A DNA stretch of 56,722 bases from Chloroflexi bacterium UBA4736. GTDB lineage: Bacteria; Chloroflexota; Dormibacteria; Dormibacterales; Dormibacteraceae. The position numbers were made by a program, and so were the translations under genes. The stretch covers positions 26,179-82,900 of the forward strand of contig DHIW01000069.1 of assembly GCA_002404015.1 (NCBI GenBank), in the 5' to 3' direction. The notes under the pieces were generated by a model. The model was not told where the DNA came from, ran no database searches, and saw nothing but the letters and a program-made list of their open reading frames with translations. Shown here one piece after another: positions 37,713-45,949 of this stretch. The stretch's first letter is position 1. Every line of letters starts with the position of its first letter.

Positions 37713-39287
37713 TTAAGCCAGCCTCCAGCGGAGCTTCTGGCCGCTCGAGATGACCTCGCCCATCGGCGGCTGCCGGAGGGCTCGGCCCTCATTGCCTAGC
37801 TTCTGCAAGTCCCGGTTGAGCGTCCACTTAGACGGCTGGGGGTCATTCAAGGCGTCCCCGATCTGCGCGCTCGTCTGCCAAGTGTCTGTTAGGGCTTCCC
37901 AAATCCGCTCCGTGGTTTCGTCGCGGGTTACGTCCTTCTTCTCCCCGACGTAGCGAAGCTCGTGTGTCGTCCCCAGAATGTCGGAAGTCTCGACCCGCTC
38001 ATAGATGCCGGAGATCTCTTCCAGAGAGCGCGTGCCGACGACCTTGATAATCCGCCAGTTATCTACGTTGTCGTCCCGGTGAAGCTCTAACACGGTATCC
38101 ACGGCGCCGATCAGGCCGTGGCCTCCGCTGACGCCCTCGCCGTGCCGGCCGCCGCCCTTACGGGTGTGGTGGTTGATAAGCAGCGTGCAGGTCAGTGTTT
38201 GCTGATACTCAGTCCACGGCGATACGGCCCGCTCCATTTGGGCCGAGTCGTTTTCCTCCTCGATGCCCAGTAGCCGCAGCGTGTCTATGACGATGATCCC
38301 GCGGTGCTCTAGCGCGCCGTCCGGGTAGTCGGTGTCGAGCCGGTTAATCATGTTTTGGGCGCCCATGCCTCTCGCAGCCACGAAGTACAGGCGGTCGAGG
38401 CCGGTCGTGTCGTCAAGCTTCTTAAGGCGCCTCGCCCACATACGCGGGGACTCTTCGGAAAAGTAAATACAGACCTGTGTGTCGTCGGCTGCCAGCCATT
38501 CCAGAACCGAAGCCAGCGTAAGGACCGTTTTGCCGGTTTTCGGGAAAGCCGCTAGGACGTGCGACTCTCCCTTCACGAAATAACCCTCCTGGCCCAGCAT
38601 GGTCAGGTGCTCGACCGGCGGTAGGTCGCGCTCGCGTAGTTCGTCGGCGCGCATAGAGGGCCATCGCTCACTGGCGGGAGCTTGGGTACGCGCGTCCCCA
38701 CTTGGAGACACTTCAGGCGGCAAATCCGACGACTCGTCGGTTTCCCTTTCAACCTCTTCGGCTTCCACGACATGAAAGGCCGGTTGTGCCTTCCGTGCCT
38801 GTGACAGCAGCCCCGGCTCATATACCGGGCCGCCCCTTGCCAGAATCCGCTCTATCGAATAGCGGAGGAACGTCGTGCCGTTCCGCGGCGTGTCCCATTT
38901 GTCGCGCACGAGCCCCGACTGTCGCATGATGCGCTCGATCTGATCGGGATCCTGTGTCCGAAACCGGATGATGCTGATCAGCGAGGCGTCGGCTCCGCTG
39001 GGGCTGGGATCGTCACGCTTCGCGCTGAGGGATTCGGAGTCCCCGATATCGAAGACGGCGGCGAACTTGGTTCCGTTCTTATCGTTCCGCAGACCGTCGA
39101 TAATCTCGACGTCATCCGCATATGGCGTCGGGTCCGGCGTGCGGACGCCCTCCTGTGCCCACACGTCGCCGGCCGTTAGGCCGAGTAGTTCGCGCAGTTC
39201 GATCTTTTCCGTTAACAAATCTAGGGTGCCTCCGTAATCCGGCACCGGGTCAGCGGACCATTGGCCGAATAGAATCCGGTCGGACAC
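37713..39287 (-). CDS. RepA-like replicative helicase/AAA ATPase of an integrative element
   Basis: About 524 residues if begun at GTG 39287, which overlaps the prim-pol gene by 67 nt; a longer upstream frame is shadow of that gene. An alternative TTG lies near 39,213. The C-terminal half is a RecA-fold AAA_25/RepA-type ATPase: Walker A AAFPKTGKTVL, then FSEESPRMWARRL, Walker B IIVIDTLRLLG and LINHHTRKGGG, followed by a winged-helix-like tail. The N-terminal part is unfamiliar. It probably unwinds the element's DNA for replication together with prim-pol. Many relatives are single prim-pol-helicase fusions. Confidence 0.82.
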   Translation of the reverse strand: MSDRILFGQWSADPVPDYGGTLDLLTEKIELRELLGLTAGDVWAQEGVRTPDPTPYADDVEIIDGLRNDKNGTKFAAVFDIGDSESLSAKRDDPSPSGADASLISIIRFRTQDPDQIERIMRQSGLVRDKWDTPRNGTTFLRYSIERILARGGPVYEPGLLSQARKAQPAFHVVEAEEVERETDESSDLPPEVSPSGDARTQAPASERWPSMRADELRERDLPPVEHLTMLGQEGYFVKGESHVLAAFPKTGKTVLTLASVLEWLAADDTQVCIYFSEESPRMWARRLKKLDDTTGLDRLYFVAARGMGAQNMINRLDTDYPDGALEHRGIIVIDTLRLLGIEEENDSAQMERAVSPWTEYQQTLTCTLLINHHTRKGGGRHGEGVSGGHGLIGAVDTVLELHRDDNVDNWRIIKVVGTRSLEEISGIYERVETSDILGTTHELRYVGEKKDVTRDETTERIWEALTDTWQTSAQIGDALNDPQPSKWTLNRDLQKLGNEGRALRQPPMGEVISSGQKLRWRLA

Positions 39288-39784
39288 GGACCATCCTCCG
39301 GCCGGTAGTCCACAACCGACGGCGGGGCCAGGACGTAGGTGCCGTCGCTTTTCAACTCCAGCCCCAGCTGGCCGTCTTTCCACGACGGGGTATCGCAATC
39401 GGGATACCGGAAGTACAGATGCAACCCGGAACTCGGAGTGGACACGCTCGCGGACGTGATCTCGCCCACCTTGTCCACGATTACGCGCAGCGTCTCGTAG
39501 CCCCGAGCACCTTTCTTTGTGTCCACGTCGAGAACGACGATCCCGGACACGCGCCCGCAAGCGATCCCGATATTCGCGGTCGGCCAGCGCTCCCACCAGT
39601 GGCGGATGAGGTATGGATCGGTCGAGGCGTCCTGCCAGCCGTGGGCCGTCAAGGGAGCCTTGGCTCGGGGCACGCACGGGAAGACGGCGAAGCCGGCGGC
39701 GGCATAGTCGAGGGCGGCCCACATATGGGCGTTCAGGGAAGACTCGCCAAGGCGCTCGGCGACCTCTTGGAGTAGGTTGCTCAC
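39221..39784 (-). CDS. Bifunctional DNA primase/polymerase N-terminal domain protein
   Basis: A 187-residue prim-pol. It begins with ALDYAAAGFAVFPCVPRAKAPL and continues with WPTANIGIACGRVSGIVVLDVDTKKG (metal-binding Asp-x-Asp) and SGLHLYFRYP, the hallmark strands of the archaeo-eukaryotic primase fold used by plasmids and phage satellites. It synthesises primers and probably extends them. ATG 39784 overlaps the stop of the repressor gene by 4 nt, and its own 3' end overlaps the helicase gene. Usually this domain is fused to the helicase. Confidence 0.9.
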   Translation of the reverse strand: MSNLLQEVAERLGESSLNAHMWAALDYAAAGFAVFPCVPRAKAPLTAHGWQDASTDPYLIRHWWERWPTANIGIACGRVSGIVVLDVDTKKGARGYETLRVIVDKVGEITSASVSTPSSGLHLYFRYPDCDTPSWKDGQLGLELKSDGTYVLAPPSVVDYRPEDGPCPTGFYSANGPLTRCRITEAP

Positions 39785-40059
39785 GCCTCGGGCTCGCTGA
39801 GGAATAGCTCGGCGCCCGGGATGACCGGAACTTCGAGCAGGGCCGCGGCTAGAGCTCGAACGGTTGAGGGCCGGGCGGATCCCGAGCCGTTTGCGATCCG
39901 GCTCAGGGCGGCTTCCGTGACCCCTGCCAGCTTGGCAATCGCGGACGCAGTAAGCCCTCTACGGGCTAGCTCATAAAGAAACCGGTCCCGGTCGAATCGA
40001 ATCCGGCCGGCTGGTCGAAGCTGCGTTTTAATCCTACGCGGGGCGGCCCGTACGGCCAC
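39781..40059 (-). CDS. XRE/Cro-type repressor
   Basis: A 92-residue DNA-binding protein starting at GTG 40059. The helix-turn-helix is FLYELARRGLTASAIAKLAGVTEAALSRIANG (about 28-60), followed by an Arg/Ala-rich helix. It heads the prim-pol/helicase operon and is preceded by a 20-bp inverted repeat at 40153-40172, which is a likely operator for autoregulation. Its expected job is control of the element's replication genes. Confidence 0.85.
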   Translation of the reverse strand: MAVRAAPRRIKTQLRPAGRIRFDRDRFLYELARRGLTASAIAKLAGVTEAALSRIANGSGSARPSTVRALAAALLEVPVIPGAELFLSEPEA

Positions 40060-40152
40060 CCGCCTTTCACTCAGGCGACTCCTACGTTCATGGGTCTAAT
40101 CCCTCCGAAGTTGACAAGCGCCCCTATAGTGTGATTAGCTTGCCTGTTGCCG

Positions 40153-40172
40153 GGTACACTTATAAGTATACC
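40153..40172. promoter_or_regulatory. 20-bp inverted repeat, candidate XRE operator
   Basis: GGTACACTTA and TAAGTATACC form an inverted repeat with one mismatch, about 95 bp upstream of the repressor start. It is AT-rich in a GC-rich surrounding. A second, GC-rich box (CCGCAGGCGGTACCGCG) adjoins it. Confidence 0.5.
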
Positions 40173-40202
40173 GCAGGCGGTACCGCGTGAATCGTCGAAA
40201 TG

Positions 40203-40565
40203 TTATAGCGCCCTTATCGGGCGGTCCGAGCGGGCACGATAGGCGGCCTGACGGCAGGCGTTCGAGCAGTAGTGGCGGTCGGCCCGCGAGTTACATTGCC
40301 GCGACCTGGGCGCGGCACAGTGGGCACAGACGGCCTTCTCAAGTCGAACCTCACGGCCACGCTCGCGAAACTTCTTGCGTGACATGCGGTAGCCGTCCGG
40401 CCAAATAAACCAGACGTGGCCCCCATCCCAATCCTCCCGGTAGGACGTGAACCCCCGCGAAGTCAGGACAGGGGACAGCGTTACAGGTAGACGACCACGA
40501 GGCGTAACGGCCCCTACGAGGGCTCTGGCCTCTTGAACGGCTAGGTCGTACGCGGTCGCGGTCAT
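40203..40565 (-). CDS. Zinc-finger protein of the integrative element
   Basis: A 120-residue protein from ATG 40565. The C-terminal part has CAHCAAPR, then YCSNACRQAAYRAR, a treble of Cys pairs typical of small element-borne zinc fingers. The N-terminal half has WDGGHVWFIWPDGYRM, an aromatic-rich beta unit. It may bind DNA; function unknown. It lies between the integrase-side genes and the repressor. Confidence 0.65.
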   Translation of the reverse strand: MTATAYDLAVQEARALVGAVTPRGRLPVTLSPVLTSRGFTSYREDWDGGHVWFIWPDGYRMSRKKFRERGREVRLEKAVCAHCAAPRSRQCNSRADRHYCSNACRQAAYRARSDRPIRAL

Positions 40566-40623
40566 GCCTTACGGCGAGGTTTGGCGGTCCCCCGGGCGGC
40601 GATTGTAGACCAGCAGGTACCCT

Positions 40624-40866
40624 TTAGGCCGGCGGCGCCCCCAGCATCAGCCCGCCGGGGGCTGGGAAGCGCCCTAGTAGCCGGAGGACCGCCTCGCGGG
40701 CGACCTCTAGGTCAGGCTCCGGCTCGGCGCCCTCGGCCTCTAGCAGCCGGCCCAGTCCCCATAGCGCGTGCTGGACCTCATCGAGTCGAATGTGGACCGC
40801 CAGGTCCGTCTGGTCCGCGTACTGGGACCGGCGCCATTCCGGCCACGGACCTGTGAGCCGGCTCAC
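40624..40866 (-). CDS. Small protein following the integrase
   Basis: An 80-residue protein whose GTG start overlaps the integrase stop (GTGA), so it is translated with it. It has WPEWRRSQYADQTDLAVHIRLDEV and a leucine-rich helix, and ends in GGLMLGAPPA. No HTH typical of an excisionase is visible, though this is the place where such genes often lie. Function unknown. Confidence 0.55.
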   Translation of the reverse strand: MSRLTGPWPEWRRSQYADQTDLAVHIRLDEVQHALWGLGRLLEAEGAEPEPDLEVAREAVLRLLGRFPAPGGLMLGAPPA

Positions 40867-41780
40867 GAGTCGTTCGCCAGAAGCCGCATCATCTCCGCGT
40901 GGCGGTCAGAGGCGACTAGGTGGGAGTACGTCCGCTGCAGCATCTTCAGGTCGCTGTGCCCTAGGTTCTCGGCCAGCGAGATGGGATTGGCGCCTAAGCG
41001 TAACGCGTTCGTAGCTGCGCTGTGCCTGAAGCTATGCGGATTAACACGCTTTTTGATACCGGCCTTGTGGGCAACTTCCTTGAGCATGGTTTGCACGGCC
41101 CGCGCCCGTAGGCCGTCATAGCCGCCGCTGGCCCGCTTCCGAAGCACAATGAACACCTTGCCCGAGTAGTCCTCGGCAGGCCGCCCTTTCTCGGCGTAGC
41201 GCTTGAAGCGGGTCGCGACCGCGGGCAGGATAGGCACGAGCCGGTCTTTACCACCCTTGCCGTGTACGGTCAGGTAGTTCTCTCGCCCCTGGGTCGTCAG
41301 GCTTTCGGGCTTGAGGCCGAGTAGCTCGCCGAGTCGGATGCCGCTATCGCCGAGGATTCGGATGATGAGCTTGTCGCGCTCGCTGTTGGCGGCGGCTTCC
41401 ATCTCGCCTATCTCGGCCCGAGAGAGCGTGTTCAAAACCTTGCGGTCTAGCTGCCCGATTGGTTTCACGTTGACGCCAGGCGTCGTTAGCCCTTGCTCGC
41501 CGGTCCAGACTAGGAAGCCGTGAACGGCGGTCAGGTAGGACTTTTGGCTGGCCTGGGCCAGCGGCTTGTCGTCGCCGTTCCGCTTCTCCCGGAGGTAGAC
41601 CTTGAAGCGGTCGAGGGTCGGCTTTGTTAACCGGGCCGGCTCGGCGAGCTTCTCAACTTGGCACCAGGGGAGGAAGACCCTCCCCAGCACGGTCTGGTAG
41701 TGCTCGGCCGTACGTAGCGACCTGGCGTTGGCCCGCTTGTCGGCTAGGAAGTCCGCGACCGCCTGCTCTAGCTCGTTCAT
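40863..41780 (-). CDS. Tyrosine recombinase/integrase
   Basis: 305 residues from ATG 41780, chosen because GGAGG lies at the right distance upstream; an in-frame extension to 41849 adds 23 residues with no ribosome site. The N-terminal SAM-like domain (about 1-100) is followed by the catalytic domain with Arg in SGIRLGELLGL, Lys in HGKGGKDRLVP, H-x-x-R in NPHSFRHSAAT, His in LGHSDLKML and the nucleophile Tyr in RTYSHL. All catalytic residues are present. It would integrate and excise the element of which it is the outermost gene. Confidence 0.93.
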   Translation of the reverse strand: MNELEQAVADFLADKRANARSLRTAEHYQTVLGRVFLPWCQVEKLAEPARLTKPTLDRFKVYLREKRNGDDKPLAQASQKSYLTAVHGFLVWTGEQGLTTPGVNVKPIGQLDRKVLNTLSRAEIGEMEAAANSERDKLIIRILGDSGIRLGELLGLKPESLTTQGRENYLTVHGKGGKDRLVPILPAVATRFKRYAEKGRPAEDYSGKVFIVLRKRASGGYDGLRARAVQTMLKEVAHKAGIKKRVNPHSFRHSAATNALRLGANPISLAENLGHSDLKMLQRTYSHLVASDRHAEMMRLLANDS

Positions 41781-41876
41781 GCGCTTAATCCTCCAAACCT
41801 GCGGGTTAGCCGTACTTGACGCCTGTAATCGTACCCTAGATGCAAACAAAGTACAAGGGGGCTATAAGAGGTCGTT

Positions 41877-43001
41877 TTGAATACGATAAGCCGGTCCGGC
41901 AAGGGGTTAGGATTCCCGGAAAGACAGCGCTTGACCGACCATCAGGCGCTGCAGCTCTACCTGGACCAGGTGTTGCGGGCGATGGGTGCGGACGCTGAGA
42001 TCGCGTTCGAGGTCGCACGCCACCTGGTCCGGGCCAACACGTCCGGCCACGACTCGCACGGCGTGCTCCGACTGGCCCAGTACGTGGCTGAACTGGACCG
42101 GAGCGCGCTGCATCCCGCCCGCCACCCCGAGCTGCTTCGGGAGTCGGACGTCACGGCGCTGTTCGACGCCCATCGCGGCTTCGGGCAGTTCTCGACCATG
42201 GTGGCCACCCGCTGGGCGATCCAACACGCCCGCGAGCACGGCCTCGCCGCCGCCGCCGTCCGGCATTCGATGCACATCGGGCGCCTGGGCGAGTACACGG
42301 AGGCGATCGCGGCCGAAGGGCTGGTCGGGATCGTCACGGTCGGCATCGCAGGGCCCGGCTCGGGGACCGCCGCCCCCTTCGGGGGGACCCAGCGATTCCT
42401 CGGCACGAATCCCTGGTCGATGGGCGTGCCGGCCGCGGGCCGGCCACCGCTGATCTTCGACGCCGCCACGACAACGGTGGCCGAGGGCAAGGTCCGGATG
42501 GCGCGAGCCAAGGGCGTCGAGGTACCGGCGGGCACCGTCCTCGATACGGCCGGCGAGCCGACCCGGCGGCCCGAGGACCTCTACGCCGGGGGCACGCTGA
42601 CCTTGCTCGGCGGCCAGGTCGCGGGCCACAAGGGCTACGGCTTCTCGCTGGCGTCGGCCCTCATCGGCGGCCTGGCGATGATCGGCGACGAGGAGCCCAC
42701 GCCCGCCGGCACCATGCAGGAGGTCGCTGCCACAGGCCCTCGCATCGCGGGGGTGTTCGTGGTAGCTGTCGACCCCGCCGCCTTCGGCGACCCCGCGGCC
42801 TACACTCGCCAGGTGGCCGGTGTGCTGGACGCAGCGCTCGAGGTCCATCCTGCGCACGGCGCGCAGGGCGTCCTGGTCGCCGGCGACCCCGAGCGGCTGA
42901 GCCGGACCGAGCGGGAGCGGGGGGGCATCGCAATCCCCGCCGCGACCTGGGAGGAGCTCACGGCGATCAGCGCGCGCTTCGGGGTGGCGCTGCCGGGTTA
43001 G
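41877..43001 (+). CDS. Ldh-family oxidoreductase (malate/L-lactate dehydrogenase type 2)
   Basis: A 374-residue NAD(P)-dependent dehydrogenase of the Ldh_2/YbiC/MdhA class. It has the family blocks NTSGHDSHGVLRL, MHIGRLGEYTEAIA, GGTQRFLGTNPWSMGVPA and GHKGYGFSLASALIGG. It interconverts a 2-hydroxy acid and a 2-oxo acid. The family normally begins near LTDHQALQLYLDQ; the 18 residues before it (NTISRSGKGLGF) are unusual and lie at the edge of the integrative element. TTG 41929 is an alternative start. Confidence 0.9.
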   Translation: MNTISRSGKGLGFPERQRLTDHQALQLYLDQVLRAMGADAEIAFEVARHLVRANTSGHDSHGVLRLAQYVAELDRSALHPARHPELLRESDVTALFDAHRGFGQFSTMVATRWAIQHAREHGLAAAAVRHSMHIGRLGEYTEAIAAEGLVGIVTVGIAGPGSGTAAPFGGTQRFLGTNPWSMGVPAAGRPPLIFDAATTTVAEGKVRMARAKGVEVPAGTVLDTAGEPTRRPEDLYAGGTLTLLGGQVAGHKGYGFSLASALIGGLAMIGDEEPTPAGTMQEVAATGPRIAGVFVVAVDPAAFGDPAAYTRQVAGVLDAALEVHPAHGAQGVLVAGDPERLSRTERERGGIAIPAATWEELTAISARFGVALPG

Positions 43002-43076
43002 CTGGATGGATTCGCGACAGCCCGGCCGGCCCTGCTCTCAGCCCTTCTGCTACTGGTCGCCCAGTTCCTTCTGGGG

Positions 43077-43502
43077 ATGGGGGTCAACCTCTTCGCGACG
43101 GTCCCCAAAGATCATCCCGGCGCCAACCCGCCCGAGTACTTCAGCGGGGTCGCCGTGAACGTCACCTGGGCCATCTTGCACGGGCCCTTCTGGCTCGTGC
43201 TGCACTCCTCCCTGGGGCTGCTGCTGGTGGCGGCGGCGGTGTCCATCCTGGTCCAGGCGGTCCGCTCGCGGACGCGGTGGCGCATCGTGACGGCCTCGTT
43301 CGGGCTGTTCGGTGTTCTGGGCGCCAGGTTCAACGGCGGCAGCTACCTCAACTACCACGAGGATTTCAGCTCGATGCTGATGGCGGGCGGGTTCGCGATC
43401 GCCGTCGCCTCCTACTCGATCGCCCTGAGCATGGCTGGGAACGCGGAGGCGGCAGCGCTGCCGGCCGCCGAGAGGACCTCTAGGGGCTCAGAAAGTCGCT
43501 GA
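43077..43502 (+). CDS. Membrane protein of unknown function
   Basis: From ATG 43077, 141 residues with three or four hydrophobic segments (VTWAILHGPFWLVLHSSLGLLLVAAAVSILV and the helices after it). The same frame is open upstream to the stop of the dehydrogenase gene and encodes another strong helix (LLSALLLLVAQFLLGMGVNLF) whose only possible start is CTG 43002. The real protein probably includes it. The 3' end overlaps the converging hemH gene by 23 nt. Confidence 0.6.
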   Translation: MGVNLFATVPKDHPGANPPEYFSGVAVNVTWAILHGPFWLVLHSSLGLLLVAAAVSILVQAVRSRTRWRIVTASFGLFGVLGARFNGGSYLNYHEDFSSMLMAGGFAIAVASYSIALSMAGNAEAAALPAAERTSRGSESR

Positions 43503-44322
43503 CGACCGCCGCCAGCGCGTCGACGAACTCGGTCCGGTCGTTGAATGAGGCGGTGCGCCGGACCTCGATGCCGCGCCGGCGGGCAAAGGCCTGCGTCTCG
43601 ACATCGAGGTCGTAGAGGATCTCCAGGTGGTCCGCCACGAATCCGACCGGGCAGACCAGCGCCCGCCTCGCGCCCGAGGCGGCCAGCGCCTCCAGGATGT
43701 CCGGCCCCAGCCAGGGCTCGCCGGTCGTGCTCCGGCTCTGAAAGGCGAGCTCCCAGGGCGGGAGGCAAGCCTCCGCCGCGACCAGGCGGCAGGTCTCCTG
43801 TAGCTGATCGCGGTAGGGGTCGCCGTCGGCCAGGATCCGCTCCGGCAGGCTGTGGGCGGTGAAGAAGAGGTGGTCGGCCGGGTACCCCTCGAGTGCCTCC
43901 TGCAGCAGGCCCCGGACCGCTCCGATGAACGCCGGGTGGTCGTGGAAGCCGGGGATGAAGACCAGTCCGTCGCCCCAGGCCTCTCGCAGCCGCGCCTCGT
44001 AGGCGCCCAGCGACATCCGCGAGAAGTGGGGCGCCAGGACCAGGCCGACCAGCCGCTCCACACCCGCCGCCCTGGCTTCCGCGGCGCCCGCCTCGATGAA
44101 GGGCGCTGAGTGCCGCATCCCAACGAAGGCCGGGACTCCCAGCCGCCGACCCAGCGCGGCCGCCTGGCGGCCGGTGATCTCGGCCAGGGGGGAGCCGCCG
44201 ATCGCCCGGTAACGCTCGACCAGGTCGGCCAGCGCCTCGGGCGAGGGGGGCCGCCCGCCGCGGATATGGGTGTAGTAGGCGGCGATCCCGTCCGGGCCCG
44301 GCTCGGGGCTCCCGTAGGCCAT
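43480..44322 (-). CDS. hemH: Ferrochelatase
   Basis: At least 280 residues. The catalytic His lies in FTAHSLPER and the catalytic Glu in GFVADHLEILYDLD, with the HFSRMSLGAY and PGFHDHPAF metal-side loops. It inserts ferrous iron into a porphyrin: protoporphyrin IX, or coproporphyrin III if this lineage uses the coproporphyrin-dependent route. ATG 44322 lies inside the first beta strand, and CTG 44349 would restore PPTGLLAMAYGSP and would overlap the hemE stop, so the true start is uncertain. It is co-directional with hemE. Confidence 0.9.
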   Translation of the reverse strand: MAYGSPEPGPDGIAAYYTHIRGGRPPSPEALADLVERYRAIGGSPLAEITGRQAAALGRRLGVPAFVGMRHSAPFIEAGAAEARAAGVERLVGLVLAPHFSRMSLGAYEARLREAWGDGLVFIPGFHDHPAFIGAVRGLLQEALEGYPADHLFFTAHSLPERILADGDPYRDQLQETCRLVAAEACLPPWELAFQSRSTTGEPWLGPDILEALAASGARRALVCPVGFVADHLEILYDLDVETQAFARRRGIEVRRTASFNDRTEFVDALAAVVSDFLSP

Positions 44323-44344
44323 GGCCAGGAGGCCGGTCGGCGGC

Positions 44345-45370
44345 TCAGGCAGGGACCGGGCTCCAGGAGTGGACGGTGTCGACCAGCAGCTGGAGGTTTT
44401 CGAGCGGGGTCTCCGGCAGCACCCCGTGGCCGAGGTTGAAGATGTGGCCGGGCCGGCCGGCCGCCCGCCGCAGGACGCCGCGCACCCGCTCCCGGAGTAC
44501 ATCTGGCGGGGCCAGCAGCAGCGCGGGGTCCAGGTTGCCCTGGATGCCGCGATCGAAGCCGACGCGCTGCCAGCCCCAGTCCAGGGGCACCCGCCAGTCC
44601 AGGGAGACCACGTCAGGCCCGGCGGCGGCCATCAGCTCCAGCAGGCCCGCGGTCTGGGTCCCGAAGTGGATCCGGGGCACGCCCAAGCCCGCTGTCCCCT
44701 CGAACACGGCCCGGCTGTGCGGCAGCACGCGGGCCTCGTAGTCCTCGACCGTAAGCGCCCCCATCCAGCTGTCGAAGAGCTGGATGGCCTCGGCGCCTGC
44801 CGCGACCTGCTTGGCCAGGTAGTCCGTGGCGACCGTGGCCAGCTTCTCCAGCAGCCGCTCGAAGGCCACCGGCTCCGAGTACATGAACGACTTGGTCAGC
44901 TTGAAGTCCCGGCTGGGCCGGCCCTCGATCATGTAGCTGGCGAGTGTGAAGGGGGCGCCCGAGAAGCAGATCAGCGGCACCGGCGATTCGGCGGCCACGT
45001 AGCGCACGGCGGCCAGGACCTGGGGCACCGACTCCTCGGCGGGCGGCGTGCGCAGCCGGTCGACGTCCGAGGCGCTCCGCACCGGGTTGGAGATCACCGG
45101 GCCCACGTCTTCGACCAGCTCGAAGTCGATCCCCATCGCACCCAGGGGCAGCATGATGTCCGCGAACATCACGGCGGCGTCCACGCCCAGCCGGCGCACG
45201 GGCTGCAGGGTGACCTCGGCGCAGAGCTCCGGCTGGGTCACGATATCCACCAGCCGCCAGCGCTCGCGCAGCTTGCGGTACTCGGGCAGGGAGCGCCCGG
45301 CCTGCCGCATCAGCCAGACCGGGATCCGCTCCACCGGCTCGTGCCGGGCGGCTCTGAGGAAATCGGACAC
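44345..45370 (-). CDS. hemE: Uroporphyrinogen decarboxylase
   Basis: 341 residues from GTG 45370. The substrate-binding RIPVWLMRQAGRSLPEY is near the N-terminus. The second signature, around FSGAPFTLASYMIEG, and the DWRVPLDWG and NLGHGVLPETP blocks are typical. It removes four carboxyl groups from uroporphyrinogen III to give coproporphyrinogen III. Upstream of hemH in a two-gene heme unit and divergent from the sigma-factor gene. Confidence 0.95.
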   Translation of the reverse strand: MSDFLRAARHEPVERIPVWLMRQAGRSLPEYRKLRERWRLVDIVTQPELCAEVTLQPVRRLGVDAAVMFADIMLPLGAMGIDFELVEDVGPVISNPVRSASDVDRLRTPPAEESVPQVLAAVRYVAAESPVPLICFSGAPFTLASYMIEGRPSRDFKLTKSFMYSEPVAFERLLEKLATVATDYLAKQVAAGAEAIQLFDSWMGALTVEDYEARVLPHSRAVFEGTAGLGVPRIHFGTQTAGLLELMAAAGPDVVSLDWRVPLDWGWQRVGFDRGIQGNLDPALLLAPPDVLRERVRGVLRRAAGRPGHIFNLGHGVLPETPLENLQLLVDTVHSWSPVPA

Positions 45371-45404
45371 GAGTGGCTACGTTACGGCGTCGGCCGAACG
45401 GGCG

Positions 45405-45431
45405 TTGACTCACCGTATGGGCAGCTACGAT
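45405..45431 (+). promoter_or_regulatory. Promoter of the sigma-factor gene (leaderless type)
   Basis: TTGACT (45405-45410) and TACGAT (45426-45431) with a short 15-bp spacer. The -10 ends 8 nt before the GTG at 45440. If used, the mRNA starts at about the start codon. Confidence 0.4.
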
Positions 45432-45439
45432 GGGGGCAA

Positions 45440-45949
45440 GTGCCCGGCCAGAAGCCCCCGTTCGAGGAGCTGTACCGGGAGTTCCTCAACCGGATATACG
45501 CCTTCGTCCGGACCCAGGTGGGCAACCAGGCGGACGCGGAGGACGTGACCGCCCAGGTGTTCATCAAGGCTTATGAGGCCTACGACCGCTTCGAGCTGCG
45601 CGCCGCGACGCCCGCTGCCTGGCTTTTCCAGATCGCCCGCAACGCCAGCCTGGACCATCATCGCCGGGTGGGCCGGAGGGAGCGGCTGGCGCGGACCGTG
45701 GCGGCCCAGCCCGAGGAGGAGGTCGATCCCGGCCGGATGGCCGAGGAGCGCATGCAGTACCAGGCGCTGATGGAGCTGGTCGGGAGGCTGCCCGACCGCC
45801 AGCGCGAGGTCATCTCACTGCGTCACTCGGGCCTCAGCTTCCTGGAGGTGGGCAGCCTGCTCGAGTGCAGCGAGGATGCGGCCAAGATGCTCTACCACCG
45901 GGCGGTCAAGGCGGTCCGTGGCGCGCTGCCCGCTGAGGGTTCCGGATGA
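45440..45949 (+). CDS. ECF-type sigma-70 factor
   Basis: 169 residues from GTG 45440 (VPGQKPPFEELYREF). A much longer upstream frame is the antisense of hemE. Region 2 is LYREFLNRIYAFVRTQVGNQADAEDVTAQVFIKAYEAYDRF and AWLFQIARNASLDHHRR. Region 4 is LPDRQREVISLRHSGLSFLEVGSLLECSEDAAKMLYHRAVKAVR. It directs RNA polymerase to a set of stress or envelope genes. ATG of the next gene overlaps its stop by 4 nt, pairing it with a membrane protein. Confidence 0.92.
   Translation: MPGQKPPFEELYREFLNRIYAFVRTQVGNQADAEDVTAQVFIKAYEAYDRFELRAATPAAWLFQIARNASLDHHRRVGRRERLARTVAAQPEEEVDPGRMAEERMQYQALMELVGRLPDRQREVISLRHSGLSFLEVGSLLECSEDAAKMLYHRAVKAVRGALPAEGSG

Larger units (their letters stand above)
37507..41882. 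mobile_element. Compact integrative element (prim-pol, helicase, repressor, integrase)
   Basis: A self-contained block of leftward genes: tyrosine integrase, small protein, zinc protein, XRE repressor, prim-pol and RepA-like helicase. It separates a broken ATPase fragment on the left from the Ldh-family gene on the right. The content equals that of small phage-satellite or plasmid-like integrative elements. A shared 9-mer GTTTTGAAT at 37507-37515 and 41874-41882 is a candidate attachment core, but it is short. The borders are therefore approximate. Confidence 0.55.
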
